Shown here: positions 8,957 to 18,979 of the stretch, piece after piece | How the letters are laid out: every line of letters starts with the position of its first letter | Numbering within the stretch: the stretch's first letter is position 1 | Source: Neorhizobium petrolearium | GTDB taxonomy: Bacteria; Pseudomonadota; Alphaproteobacteria; Rhizobiales; Rhizobiaceae | Assembly (NCBI RefSeq): GCF_017873175.1 | Contig: NZ_JAGGJW010000007.1 | Coordinates: 124,001-188,000, forward strand | Direction: 5' to 3' | DNA: 64,000 nucleotides | The notes under the pieces: model-generated | Database searches by the model: none | What the model saw: only the letters and a program-made list of their open reading frames with translations | What the model was told of the DNA's origin: nothing | Position numbers and translations under genes: made by a program

Positions 8957-9181
8957 ATGACAATGACTTCAGAGGATGTCGTCGCCGTGCTTGGGCCTAT
9001 CGACGAGACGATGATCGCCGATGTCATCGCGACCGGCGCGACCGCGGGAGAACTCGCCGAAGCCTGGGCCTGGATCAACAGCGAAGAGGCACTGGTCAGC
9101 GAAGGCCGGCGGCCTCCGACCGGAAAAGTGGCTGAGCTTGTCGACCTCTTGTCTTCCCAGGAGGAAGATTGGGAAGAATAA
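8957..9181 (+). CDS. Small acidic protein of unknown function, upstream of groES
   Basis: 74 residues, starting with ATG (8957) after a strong ribosome-binding site, AGGAGAGGAG. The protein is acidic (EEDWEE tail). It is mostly predicted helix with a pattern such as TSEDVVAVLGPIDETMIADVIATGAT, which looks like a small helical fold seen in short uncharacterised rhizobial proteins. There is no signal peptide or membrane segment. It ends about 70 bp before the CIRCE-like element of groESL, so it has its own promoter and is probably not in the heat-shock operon, though read-through is possible. I do not recognise a named function. Confidence 0.65.
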   Translation: MTMTSEDVVAVLGPIDETMIADVIATGATAGELAEAWAWINSEEALVSEGRRPPTGKVAELVDLLSSQEEDWEE

Positions 9182-9250
9182 AATCTTGCACGAAAGGCGA
9201 GCCCGATGCTGGTTGGACAGCTGCGGGAAATGCTCTCTTTTTCCTGCGTG

Positions 9251-9277
9251 TTAGCAGTCGCTTTGGCGGAGTGCCAA
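9251..9277 (+). promoter_or_regulatory. CIRCE-like HrcA operator upstream of groESL
   Basis: TTAGCAGTC (9251-9259), a 9-bp spacer, then GAGTGCCAA (9269-9277). The CIRCE consensus is TTAGCACTC-N9-GAGTGCTAA, so each arm has one change and the 9-bp spacing is exact. CIRCE binds the HrcA repressor in many alpha-proteobacterial groESL operons. The element lies 149 bp before groES. The two changes may weaken repression compared with the main groESL copy of the cell. Confidence 0.75.
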
Positions 9278-9293
9278 TTTTTTGGCTTTTCCC

Positions 9294-9323
9294 CTTGAAA
9301 CTGGAATTTCTCAAACCAAATCG
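9294..9323 (+). promoter_or_regulatory. Possible sigma-32 heat-shock promoter for groESL
   Basis: CCCCTTGAAA, with the core CTTGAAA at 9294-9300, matches the -35 of RpoH promoters. The -10 candidate CCAAATCG at 9316-9323, after a 15-bp spacer, is a poor match. It sits just downstream of the CIRCE-like element. This is tentative; the true promoter may lie upstream of CIRCE. Confidence 0.3.
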
Positions 9324-9425
9324 ATCTCGCCAATCATTCGTTTGAGAGGAGGTTGGCGCTTGTCCGGACTGGTCATCCGGTCCGGGAGGGAGCTTTGATC
9401 ATCATCGTTTGTCCAGGAGGAAGAC

Positions 9426-11413
<1,988 letters not shown>

Positions 11414-11452
11414 GCCATTAGATCGAGGCCCGTCCTTTCCGGCGCCGCTCGC

Positions 11453-11776
11453 TCACTTGCGGACGGCGCCGAGCCGCGCCAGGACTTCATTCGGGATTCC
11501 GTACCTGGAGATGACATCCCTGCTGTTCCGCAGGCCGCAGATTTCCCGCTGGATGAAGAAGGCCCAGACCGCATCGGAGGCCTTGTCCACCAAGGCTTCC
11601 CGGTCGATACCTCCTGGCTGTTCGGATTTCCAGGCTGCCAGCGCCGCAAGCGCTGCCTCCACCTTGCGCCCGTGGCGGCCAAGCGCGTCGGCGCGTTCGG
11701 ATGCCAACTCATATTCCAGCACGTTGAAACCGGTCTCGGGTGATGCTTTAAACGAGTGCGGCGGACGAAAACTCAA
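11453..11776 (-). CDS. Conserved-looking protein of unknown function, convergent to groEL
   Basis: 107 residues, predicted mostly alpha-helical (FNVLEYELASERADALGRHGRKVEAALAAL, then an AFFIQREICGLRNSRDVI segment). It is soluble with no signal peptide. It ends 39 bp from the groEL stop, tail to tail. Codon use looks like that of the neighbours and the segment FIQREICGLRN looks under selection, so I take it as a real gene, but I cannot name the family with confidence. A role linked to the chaperonin is only suggested by position. Confidence 0.6.
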   Translation of the reverse strand: MSFRPPHSFKASPETGFNVLEYELASERADALGRHGRKVEAALAALAAWKSEQPGGIDREALVDKASDAVWAFFIQREICGLRNSRDVISRYGIPNEVLARLGAVRK

Positions 11777-11920
11777 GATTGGCCCCCTTTTGGTTGGCGG
11801 ACACTGTCAGCTTCCGGAGCGCGCCGTATCCCGTTTGGGCAGCCGCACCTCGGTTTCTGCCGTTCAGCGCATAGTGGAAAAAATCGCTTTTCCCCGTGAT
11901 CCGAACTCGCAGATTGCCAA

Positions 11921-11942
11921 GTCGACCCTACATAGGGACGAC
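11921..11942. promoter_or_regulatory. 22-bp near-perfect palindrome upstream of the osmoprotectant operon
   Basis: Left arm GTCG-A-CCCTA, right arm TAGGG-A-CGAC around a 2-bp centre; only one pair in each arm fails to match. It lies 65 bp upstream of the binding-protein gene and just ahead of a TTGAAC that could be a -35. It is a plausible operator for a dimeric regulator. No regulator gene is adjacent to name. Confidence 0.4.
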
Positions 11943-12006
11943 TTGAACTCTTTTCTGTATCTAAATTCGATGCGAACATAGGCTCGCGATCTGGAGGAAA
12001 TTTGTC

Positions 12007-12918
12007 ATGTCCCTGAAAAAGCAACTGTTGGGTATTGCCCTTGCGCTTGGTGTTTCGGCCAGCCTGGCTCAGGCGCAGGTTGTCGTTTCCTCGAAGATCG
12101 ATACGGAAGGCGGTGTGCTCGGCAATATCATCCTTGCCGTGCTGAAGGCCAACAACATCGAAACTACCGATCGTATCCAGCTTGGCGCCACGCCCGTCGT
12201 TCGCAAGGCGATTGCGGCTGGCGAGATCGATATCTATCCCGAATATACGGGCAATGGCGCCTTTTTCTTCGAAAAGAGTGACGATCCTGTCTGGAAAGAT
12301 CCCCAGAAGGCTTATGAAGCGGTCAAGAAACTCGATTACGATGCCAACAAGATCGTCTGGCTGACGCCGTCTTCGGCCAACAACACCTGGGCGATCGCGA
12401 TCCGTGAGGATGTCGCCGCGGCCAATAATCTGAAGACCCTCACGGATTTCGGCAAGTATGTCGCAGATGGCGGCAAGATCGTGCTCGCCGCCTCTTCCGA
12501 ATTCGTCAATTCGGCCGCGGCGCTGCCGGCCTTTCAGACGACCTATGGATTCAAGCTGAAGCCGGAACAGCTCATCACCCTTTCGGGTGGTGATACGGCC
12601 GCGACGATCGCGGCGGCGGCGAACCAGACCAACGGCGCGAATGCCGCCATGGTCTACGGCACCGATGGCGGCATTGCGCCGTCCGGCCTTGTGGTCCTCG
12701 AAGACGACAAGGGTGTGCAGCCCGTTTACCAGCCAGCGCCGATCATCCGAGAAACGGTGCTGAAGCAGCATCCCGATATCGAGACCCTGCTGAAACCCGT
12801 CTTCGAAAAGCTCGACCTGGTCACCCTGCAGGACCTCAATGGCCGCGTGCAGGTGGGTGGCGAGCCCGCCAAGGCGGTTGCCGAGGACTTCCTGAAGAAG
12901 AACGGTTTCCTCAAGTAG
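12007..12918 (+). CDS. yehZ: Osmoprotectant (glycine betaine/choline-type) substrate-binding protein
   Basis: 303 residues with an N-terminal signal peptide (MSLKKQLLGIALALGVSASLAQAQ) and an OpuAC/OsmF-type domain: SKIDTEGGVLGNIILAVLKANNIE, GEIDIYPEYTGNGAFFF and late NGRVQVGGEPAKAVAEDFLK. The YPEYTG motif is typical of this family. It captures a quaternary-amine osmolyte in the periplasm for the downstream permeases. The order binding protein, permease, ATPase, permease is that of E. coli yehZYXW and Salmonella OsmU. Its E. coli counterpart has low affinity for betaine, so the real ligand may differ. The start is ATG after GGAGGAAATTTGTC. Confidence 0.9.
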   Translation: MSLKKQLLGIALALGVSASLAQAQVVVSSKIDTEGGVLGNIILAVLKANNIETTDRIQLGATPVVRKAIAAGEIDIYPEYTGNGAFFFEKSDDPVWKDPQKAYEAVKKLDYDANKIVWLTPSSANNTWAIAIREDVAAANNLKTLTDFGKYVADGGKIVLAASSEFVNSAAALPAFQTTYGFKLKPEQLITLSGGDTAATIAAAANQTNGANAAMVYGTDGGIAPSGLVVLEDDKGVQPVYQPAPIIRETVLKQHPDIETLLKPVFEKLDLVTLQDLNGRVQVGGEPAKAVAEDFLKKNGFLK

Positions 12919-12991
12919 TTCCTTTCCGGTCGGATTTCGCACCAACATGGGCCGGGCACGGCTTTTATCAATCGCGAGGCAGGGGAGCGGT

Positions 12992-14158
12992 TTGAGGATT
13001 CGGTTCGACAAGCTCGGCATCGTTATTGCTCTTCTTGTTGCCTATGGAGCATTGGGCGCATCCTTCGCGGTGCTCAAGCCTAACCGGATCGTGCAGGGGG
13101 AAGCAAAGATGATCCTTGCCGCTCTGCCGGCCTGGGCGGGATGGGGGTTGATCGTCGTATTGTTCCTTGCTGCGGCTGCTTCTCTGTTCCGGACGTCGTC
13201 GTGGCTCAAGCTGGTTGCCGCGTTTGCGGCGCTTGTGACCCTGGCGCTTGCGATCGGATCTGCTGCGAGTTTCCTCGCACCGGCCGGCAATACATATGCC
13301 CGCGTCTCGCCGGCCTCCGGCTTCTGGCTACTCCTTTTCGCCTTCATGCTTCTGGCGGCCGATGCGATCACGCGACTGAGGCCGCCGCCGTGGATGCGGG
13401 TCTTGTTCCTTGTCCTTACGGCCGGTGGCGTTGGCGCCATCCTGTTGTCAGGGAGCTGGAACGGACTATCGATCATGAAGGAGTATGCCGGCCGCGCCGA
13501 TGTCTTCTGGAGCGAGGCTGGCCAGCATGTGAGGCTGGCGCTTGGTTCGCTCATCGTGGCCGCCGCGGCGGGCCTGCCGCTCGGCATCCTGTGTCACCGG
13601 GTGGCAGCTCTTCGGGCCGGCGTGCTCAACACCTTGAACCTCATCCAGACGATACCGTCGATTGCCCTGTTCGGCATCCTCATCGGCCCCCTGGCATGGA
13701 TTGCAGCGACGGTGCCGGGTGCTGCGGAAATCGGCATTCGAGGCATAGGAACCGCGCCGGCCTTCGTCGCGCTCTTTCTCTATTCGCTGCTGCCGGCGGT
13801 TGCCAACACAGTCGTCGGGCTTGCCGGCGTGCCGCGCGAGGCCAATGAAGCGGCCCGCGGCATCGGCATGACGGATCGGCAGCGGCTCTTCCAGATCGAG
13901 TTTCCGATGGCGCTGCCGGTGATCCTGACCGGCATCCGCATCGTGCTTGTCCAGAATATCGGGCTTGCGACGATTGCGGCGCTGATCGGCGGGGGCGGTT
14001 TCGGCGTCTTCGTCTTCCAGGGCATCGGACAGACGGCCATGGACCTCGTGCTGCTCGGCGCCGTGCCGACCGTGGCGCTCGCCTTCGCCGCAGCCGTCAT
14101 CCTCGATGCGCTGATTGAAATGAATTCCCGCGTTCTGATCGGAGCAAGGTCGGCATGA
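12992..14158 (+). CDS. yehY: Osmoprotectant ABC permease (YehY-type)
   Basis: About 388 residues with roughly eight to ten membrane helices. The C-terminal half carries the BPD_transp_1 domain with the EAA-like loop REANEAARGIGMTDRQRLFQIEFPMALPVILTGIR. I prefer the TTG at 12992, four bases after AGGGGAG. An in-frame ATG at 12947 would add 15 residues but has no ribosome-binding site and a non-hydrophobic lead. The long N-terminal membrane extension before the permease core is characteristic of YehY. It pairs with the second permease encoded at 15090. Its 3' end overlaps the ATPase gene by 4 bp (ATGA). Confidence 0.85.
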   Translation: MRIRFDKLGIVIALLVAYGALGASFAVLKPNRIVQGEAKMILAALPAWAGWGLIVVLFLAAAASLFRTSSWLKLVAAFAALVTLALAIGSAASFLAPAGNTYARVSPASGFWLLLFAFMLLAADAITRLRPPPWMRVLFLVLTAGGVGAILLSGSWNGLSIMKEYAGRADVFWSEAGQHVRLALGSLIVAAAAGLPLGILCHRVAALRAGVLNTLNLIQTIPSIALFGILIGPLAWIAATVPGAAEIGIRGIGTAPAFVALFLYSLLPAVANTVVGLAGVPREANEAARGIGMTDRQRLFQIEFPMALPVILTGIRIVLVQNIGLATIAALIGGGGFGVFVFQGIGQTAMDLVLLGAVPTVALAFAAAVILDALIEMNSRVLIGARSA

Positions 14159-15093
14159 TCGAGATCGAAGCCGTCACCAAGCTTTATGACGATGTTGCCG
14201 TGGTCGATAACGTCTCGATGGTGATCGAACCGCGCACCGTCACGGTCGTGGTGGGCACGTCCGGTTCCGGCAAGACGACGCTTCTGAGGATGATCAACCG
14301 CCTCGTCGAGCCGAGTTCAGGTGCGATCCGGCTGGATGGCGAGGACAATCGCTCGATCCCTGGCCATGAACTGCGTCGCCGGATCGGCTACGCCATCCAG
14401 GGCCACGGTCTTTTTCCCCATCGCACCGTGGCAGAGAACATCGCGACCGTGCCGGGCCTGCTTGGCTGGGAGAAATCGCGGATCGCTGCCAAGGTCGAGG
14501 AATTGCTGACGCTCTTCCAGCTTGACCCGAAAATGTTCGGGTCTCGCTATCCGCACGAGCTCTCCGGCGGCCAGCAGCAGCGCGTCGGGGTTGCCCGGGC
14601 GCTCGCGGCCGAACCAAATGTCCTCCTGATGGACGAACCCTTCGGAGCGCTGGATCCGATTATCCGCGCCAAGGCGCAGGACGACCTTCTGGCCATCCAG
14701 AAACATTTCGGGACGACCATCGTGCTCGTCACGCACGACATGGACGAAGCCTTTTATCTGGCGGATAAGATCGCCGTCATGGACAAGGGCAGGGTGCTGC
14801 AATACGGGCCGCCGGCGGAACTCGTGCGCGCGCCCGCGGCGCCCTTCGTGGAGACATTGATTGGTGATGCCGAGCGGCCGTTCCGCCTGCTGTCGGCCGC
14901 TAAGATCGGTGCGGCGGTGGAGCCGGGCGAGGCCGATGGCGAGCCGATTGGCGAGGACGGGACCCAGCAGGAAGCGCTTGCGGATCTGCTCTGGTCCGGC
15001 AGGAAGGCTCTGCCCGTCGTCTCCGCAAGCGGTGCACCGATGGGGCGGGTCACGCTTGACGCCCTTCTGAAGTGCGCCGCGAGGCCGCAATGA
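14155..15093 (+). CDS. yehX: Osmoprotectant ABC transporter ATP-binding protein (YehX-type)
   Basis: 312 residues. Walker A GTSGSGKTT (residues 34-42), Q-loop AIQGHGLFPHRT, signature LSGGQQQR, Walker B VLLMDEP and H-loop THD are all intact. After the ATPase core comes a C-terminal region of about 70 residues ending KALPVVSASGAPMGRVTLDALL. It looks like a single degenerate CBS motif, the type of domain that senses ionic strength in OpuA-like systems. It is translationally coupled by 4-bp overlaps to both flanking permease genes. Confidence 0.9.
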   Translation: MIEIEAVTKLYDDVAVVDNVSMVIEPRTVTVVVGTSGSGKTTLLRMINRLVEPSSGAIRLDGEDNRSIPGHELRRRIGYAIQGHGLFPHRTVAENIATVPGLLGWEKSRIAAKVEELLTLFQLDPKMFGSRYPHELSGGQQQRVGVARALAAEPNVLLMDEPFGALDPIIRAKAQDDLLAIQKHFGTTIVLVTHDMDEAFYLADKIAVMDKGRVLQYGPPAELVRAPAAPFVETLIGDAERPFRLLSAAKIGAAVEPGEADGEPIGEDGTQQEALADLLWSGRKALPVVSASGAPMGRVTLDALLKCAARPQ

Positions 15094-15833
15094 GAGCCTG
15101 GCTTCCCACGATCCTGAGGGGGCTGCTGCTTCTCGTTCTGATCGCCTTCCTGGTGACGCCGGGAAGTTTCGAACCGCTCTTGAGGCCGCTGGTGCAGCCG
15201 AACGCGCCAGCGATCTACAACCAGGGCAGCCTGCTCGCTCTCACGCTCCTGCACCTGAGGACCGTCTTCATCGCGACACTGGTTGCGACGGTCATTGCGG
15301 TTTTGCTTGCGATCCTCGTCACCCGGTCGTTCGGGGCGGAGTTCCTGCAACTTTCCCGCAGCCTCGTGAATATCGGTCAGACCTTTCCGCCGGTTGCGGT
15401 GCTGGCGCTCGCCGTGCCCGCGGTTGGATTCGGTGAAAAGCCGACACTGATCGCGCTCTTCCTCTATGGCCTGCTGCCGATCTTCGAGAACACGCTGACG
15501 GGGCTCACCAACCTGCCGCGTTCGGTGATGGAAGCGGCACGCGGCGCCGGCATGACCGATTTCCAGCGGCTTCTTCAGATCGAATTGCCGCTATCCTTGC
15601 CTGTCATCGTCGCAGGTATCCGGCTTTCGATGGTCATCAGCCTTTCCACCGCGACGATCGGTTCGACTGTGGCGGCAAAAACGCTCGGCGAAGTCATCAT
15701 CGCCGGACTGCAGTCGAATAATCTTGCTTTCATATTGCAAGGGGGATTGATCGTCGGCGCCCTGGCGGTCCTGATCTACGACGGGCTTTCAGCGGCGGAG
15801 GCCATGCTGACGCGTCGGGCGGGCTCCACCTGA
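15090..15833 (+). CDS. yehW: Osmoprotectant ABC permease (YehW-type)
   Basis: About 247 residues from the ATG at 15090, which overlaps the ATPase stop codon as ATGA; a GTG 18 bp upstream is the alternative. It has six or so membrane helices and the permease loop [35 protein letters not shown], which parallels that of the first permease. It is the fourth and last gene of the operon. The convergent DMT transporter ends 9 bp away. Confidence 0.88.
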   Translation: MRAWLPTILRGLLLLVLIAFLVTPGSFEPLLRPLVQPNAPAIYNQGSLLALTLLHLRTVFIATLVATVIAVLLAILVTRSFGAEFLQLSRSLVNIGQTFPPVAVLALAVPAVGFGEKPTLIALFLYGLLPIFENTLTGLTNLPRSVMEAARGAGMTDFQRLLQIELPLSLPVIVAGIRLSMVISLSTATIGSTVAAKTLGEVIIAGLQSNNLAFILQGGLIVGALAVLIYDGLSAAEAMLTRRAGST

Positions 15834-15842
15834 TCTGCGCTC

Positions 15843-16763
15843 TCAGCCGTGGCTTGAATCCGTAGGGACGATCGCTTCCGCATCCTGTTTCAGGTTGCCG
15901 CGATGGAAGATGAACAGGCCGGCGAGCACAATGATGCCCGCGCCGATCCAGGTCTGTACGTCGGGCAGATCATCGAAGAACAGCCAGCCGAGCACCACCG
16001 CCCAAAGAAGCAGCGTATATTGCAGCGGTGCAAGCACTGAGGCTGGTGCAAGCTTCAGCGACCGGGTGATCAGCAGATGGGCGATGCAGGCAACGATACC
16101 GAGCAGCAATAGCGCGAGTAGTTGACCGAAGCCGAATGGGCTCCATTGGCCAATACTCAGAAAAATACCGGCGATCAGCGCCGCGATCGTTTGCCAGGTC
16201 ACGAGCGTAGCATCCGAGGTCGCGCGCAGCCGGCGGTTCAAGACAAGCGTCAGGGCAAAGGAGAAACTGCCGATCAGTCCAAAGATCGACGGCCAAGACA
16301 GCATCGCCGAGGAGGGGCGCAAAGCGATGACAACGCCGACAAAGCCTATGAGAACAGCAAGCCAGCGCCGCCAGCCGATCCGCTCCCCGAGCAGGAAATG
16401 CGAAAGCGCGGCAACATAGATCGGCCCGGCCATATAGAAGGTCATGACATCGGCAAGCGGCAGATAGACGACAGCGGCATAAAAGAGCGCCAGATCGCCG
16501 GTAGCGAAGACGACGCGCATTATCTGGAGTGTTGGACGCTCCACACAATAAAGCGCCGATATCGGCTGGCGGGCGAACATCGGGCCGAGCACGAAGAACG
16601 CGCCGAGTGAACGGATGACCAGGACCTGGCCGACCGAGAAGCTTGCAACCAGCCACTTGCCCATGGCGTCGTTCAGCGAGAACATGAAGTCCCCAAGCAG
16701 CATCAGCAGCACGCCGACGAGCACCACATTGCCGCCCAAAGCAGAAGGAACTCTCTTTTCCAT
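15843..16763 (-). CDS. EamA/DMT-superfamily transporter
   Basis: 306 residues with ten predicted membrane helices in two EamA repeats, a short cytoplasmic N-terminus and a polar C-terminal tail (NLKQDAEAIVPTDSSHG). DMT proteins of this size usually export amino acids, nucleobases or other metabolites. It is the last gene of the minus-strand cell-wall recycling run, 46 bp after anmK, so it may be co-transcribed and might move a recycling product. The substrate cannot be read from the sequence. Confidence 0.82.
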   Translation of the reverse strand: MEKRVPSALGGNVVLVGVLLMLLGDFMFSLNDAMGKWLVASFSVGQVLVIRSLGAFFVLGPMFARQPISALYCVERPTLQIMRVVFATGDLALFYAAVVYLPLADVMTFYMAGPIYVAALSHFLLGERIGWRRWLAVLIGFVGVVIALRPSSAMLSWPSIFGLIGSFSFALTLVLNRRLRATSDATLVTWQTIAALIAGIFLSIGQWSPFGFGQLLALLLLGIVACIAHLLITRSLKLAPASVLAPLQYTLLLWAVVLGWLFFDDLPDVQTWIGAGIIVLAGLFIFHRGNLKQDAEAIVPTDSSHG

Positions 16764-16809
16764 GATGTTCGAGCGCCCCTTCGATTCTAAGCTCTAATAC
16801 TATTGTCGC

Positions 16810-17925
16810 TTATCCCCCGAGCCGGCCTCCCTGCAAGGGTCTTGGCGCGCCGGTCGTGGTTGGAAAGCTGATCGGCAGACCCCGCAGCACACGGACTGCA
16901 AGAAATGCGAAGCATTCCGCCTCGACTGCATCGCCGCGCCAGCCGTATTGATCGGCGGAAACGGCAGTCACACCCGCGCGATTTTCGAGCATCGCCATGA
17001 TCGTCGGGTTGCGGCGGCCGCCGCCACTGACGATCAGCCGTTTCGGGCGGTGGGGCAGGAGGTCAAGGGCCTTGCCGACGGCGGATGCCGTAAAGGCGGA
17101 AAGTGTAGCGGCCCCCGTTGCGTCGTCGAGTCCGTCCGCCATGGTGGCCGTGAAATCGAACCGGTCGAGCGACTTCGGATAAGGTGCCGTGAGATACGGG
17201 TGCTCCAGCAGCCTTGTGAGGCGTTCTTCATCCACCTTGCCGGAAGCGCCCAGTGTGCCGTCGCGGTCCATCTCGCCCAAACCGCGCATCTTCATGAAAT
17301 CGTTGAGCGGCGCGTTGGCCGGGCCGGTGTCGAAGGCAATCACCAGATCCTTGCCGTCCCACCAGGTGATGTTGGCGACACCGCCGAGATTGAGCACGGC
17401 CGTATCGCCGCTCGTGTCGAGGCCGCGCAGCAGGGCAGCGTGATAGGCGGCGGCGAGCGGCGCGCCCTGACCGCCGGCCCGCACATCCGCCGTGCGGAAA
17501 TCATAGGCGACCTTGGTGCCGAGGATCGAGGCCATGAGTTCGCCATCGCCAAGTTGGCGGGTGGCGCCGATCCGCTCCCTGGTCGGCGCACGGTGCAGCA
17601 CGCTCTGGCCATGGAACCCGACGATGCCGATATCCGCCATGGTCAGCCCGGCGCTCGTCACAAGGTCTTTGACGGCCTGCGACTGGGCTCGGGTCAGGGC
17701 CTCTTCGGCCTCGCTGAAGATCGCCGGCTCCGGACCTTCGAAATTCCAGGCACGAGCCTGTTGCAAGGTCTCTTCGAGCAGCGAACGGATTTCCGGCGGG
17801 TAGGGGGCGAGCGTGTAGGCGCCAAAGGTGTCGACCGTCTCGCCGTCGGTCTTTAAGAGTGCGACATCGATATTGCCATCGAGAACGGTTCCGGTCATCA
17901 GGCCTACAGCCCAGATTGGCTCCAT
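16810..17925 (-). CDS. anmK: Anhydro-N-acetylmuramic acid kinase
   Basis: 371 residues, normal AnmK length. The N-terminal [10 protein letters not shown] phosphate loop, [11 protein letters not shown], the catalytic-Asp region [31 protein letters not shown] and [13 protein letters not shown] identify it. The enzyme opens the 1,6-anhydro ring of anhydro-MurNAc and phosphorylates it to MurNAc-6-phosphate, which feeds MurQ encoded upstream in the same run. It starts 12 bp after the serine hydrolase stop, so it is in the operon. The pair anmK-murQ gives a complete route from anhydro-MurNAc to GlcNAc-6-phosphate. Confidence 0.95.
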   Translation of the reverse strand: MEPIWAVGLMTGTVLDGNIDVALLKTDGETVDTFGAYTLAPYPPEIRSLLEETLQQARAWNFEGPEPAIFSEAEEALTRAQSQAVKDLVTSAGLTMADIGIVGFHGQSVLHRAPTRERIGATRQLGDGELMASILGTKVAYDFRTADVRAGGQGAPLAAAYHAALLRGLDTSGDTAVLNLGGVANITWWDGKDLVIAFDTGPANAPLNDFMKMRGLGEMDRDGTLGASGKVDEERLTRLLEHPYLTAPYPKSLDRFDFTATMADGLDDATGAATLSAFTASAVGKALDLLPHRPKRLIVSGGGRRNPTIMAMLENRAGVTAVSADQYGWRGDAVEAECFAFLAVRVLRGLPISFPTTTGAPRPLQGGRLGG

Positions 17926-17937
17926 GGCAGAAAATCC

Positions 17938-18969
17938 TCACGGTTGGTTGACGAGATCGCCGACAGTCTGGCGAAGCGCCAGTATGCCGCTATCGGAATG
18001 GCGGGTCGGGTGGACGCGATTGGTGAGCAGTGTCCAGGCGCGCCCCTTATCGAACTCGATCCAGAGGCCGGTGCCAGTGAAGCCTGTATGCCCGATCGCC
18101 GCGGGGCTGCAGGCATTGCCGCCCGACCAGTCGGGATAGGGGTGCTCCCAACCATGGGTGCGGCGATTGGAGAGAGGTGTGCGCATGAGCGCGATAGCGT
18201 TTGCGGAAGCGCCGGTTCCATTCAACAGGTTCTCGGCAAAATCGAGGACGGAAGAGACGGTGCCGAACAGGCCCGCATGGCCGGAGCCTTGCAGGGCAAA
18301 GCAGTTCTCGTCATGCACCTCGCCGCAGAGCACGCGATGCCGGAACTGGCAGTCTTCTGTCGCGGCTGTGTTCTCCGGGGCGCCGGACCACGCAAAGCCC
18401 GGACCGGGGTCGAGATCGCGGATCGTCTTGCCTGCCAGCCGCTCCAGCACGAAGCCGAGCAGGATGAAGTTAATGTCCGAATAGACCGGCGGACCGGGCC
18501 GCCACTCCCGCTGCAGGACGAAGGTACGGAGGAGATCGGGATCGCGGCCATAGGTGTAGATCGGCTCGACGCCGGGGAAGGGTGTCTGGTGGCCGAGGCA
18601 TTGGCGGAAGGTCGCTTTCCGTTCCCAGGCATCGGCATTGTACTGGCGGAAATCCGGCAGCAGCGCGGTGAGCGGCGCGTCGAGATCGATCACGCCTTCA
18701 TCGGCAAATTTCAGGATACGCGGCGTGGTGAAGATCACTTTGGTAAGCGAAGCAAGGTCGAACCAGGTGTCGAGCGTCATTGGCCGGACGGCCGGAACGA
18801 TCTGCGCCGAGCCGACCGCGCGCGTCACGCGGCCGTGTTTCAGGTCAACGATGCCGAGCACACCGCCCGGGACGCGCTTCTGCGCGACCGACTTTTCCAG
18901 CGGCGCGAAGGCACGCTCGAAGGTGGCGATCAGCTTTGCATTGGCTGTTGTACGCATCCGGTTGTCCAT
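17938..18969 (-). CDS. Beta-lactamase-related serine hydrolase (class C / PBP4B-YbbE-like)
   Basis: 343 residues from the ATG at 18969, which follows GAGGAGAGGGTC; longer frames run into the upstream ATPase gene. The catalytic SxxK is S74-L-T-K77 and the second motif is YSD (Tyr163). The third motif is HTGFTG, with His in place of the Lys of KTG. There is no obvious signal peptide, so it may act in the cytoplasm. In Bacillus a similar hydrolase (YbbE) lies in the murQ-murR-amiE-nagZ muropeptide cluster. Here it sits between the peptide importer and anmK, which supports a role in cleaving muropeptide stems or esters. Activity against beta-lactams is not implied. Confidence 0.82.
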   Translation of the reverse strand: MDNRMRTTANAKLIATFERAFAPLEKSVAQKRVPGGVLGIVDLKHGRVTRAVGSAQIVPAVRPMTLDTWFDLASLTKVIFTTPRILKFADEGVIDLDAPLTALLPDFRQYNADAWERKATFRQCLGHQTPFPGVEPIYTYGRDPDLLRTFVLQREWRPGPPVYSDINFILLGFVLERLAGKTIRDLDPGPGFAWSGAPENTAATEDCQFRHRVLCGEVHDENCFALQGSGHAGLFGTVSSVLDFAENLLNGTGASANAIALMRTPLSNRRTHGWEHPYPDWSGGNACSPAAIGHTGFTGTGLWIEFDKGRAWTLLTNRVHPTRHSDSGILALRQTVGDLVNQP

Positions 18970-18979
18970 GACCCTCTCC

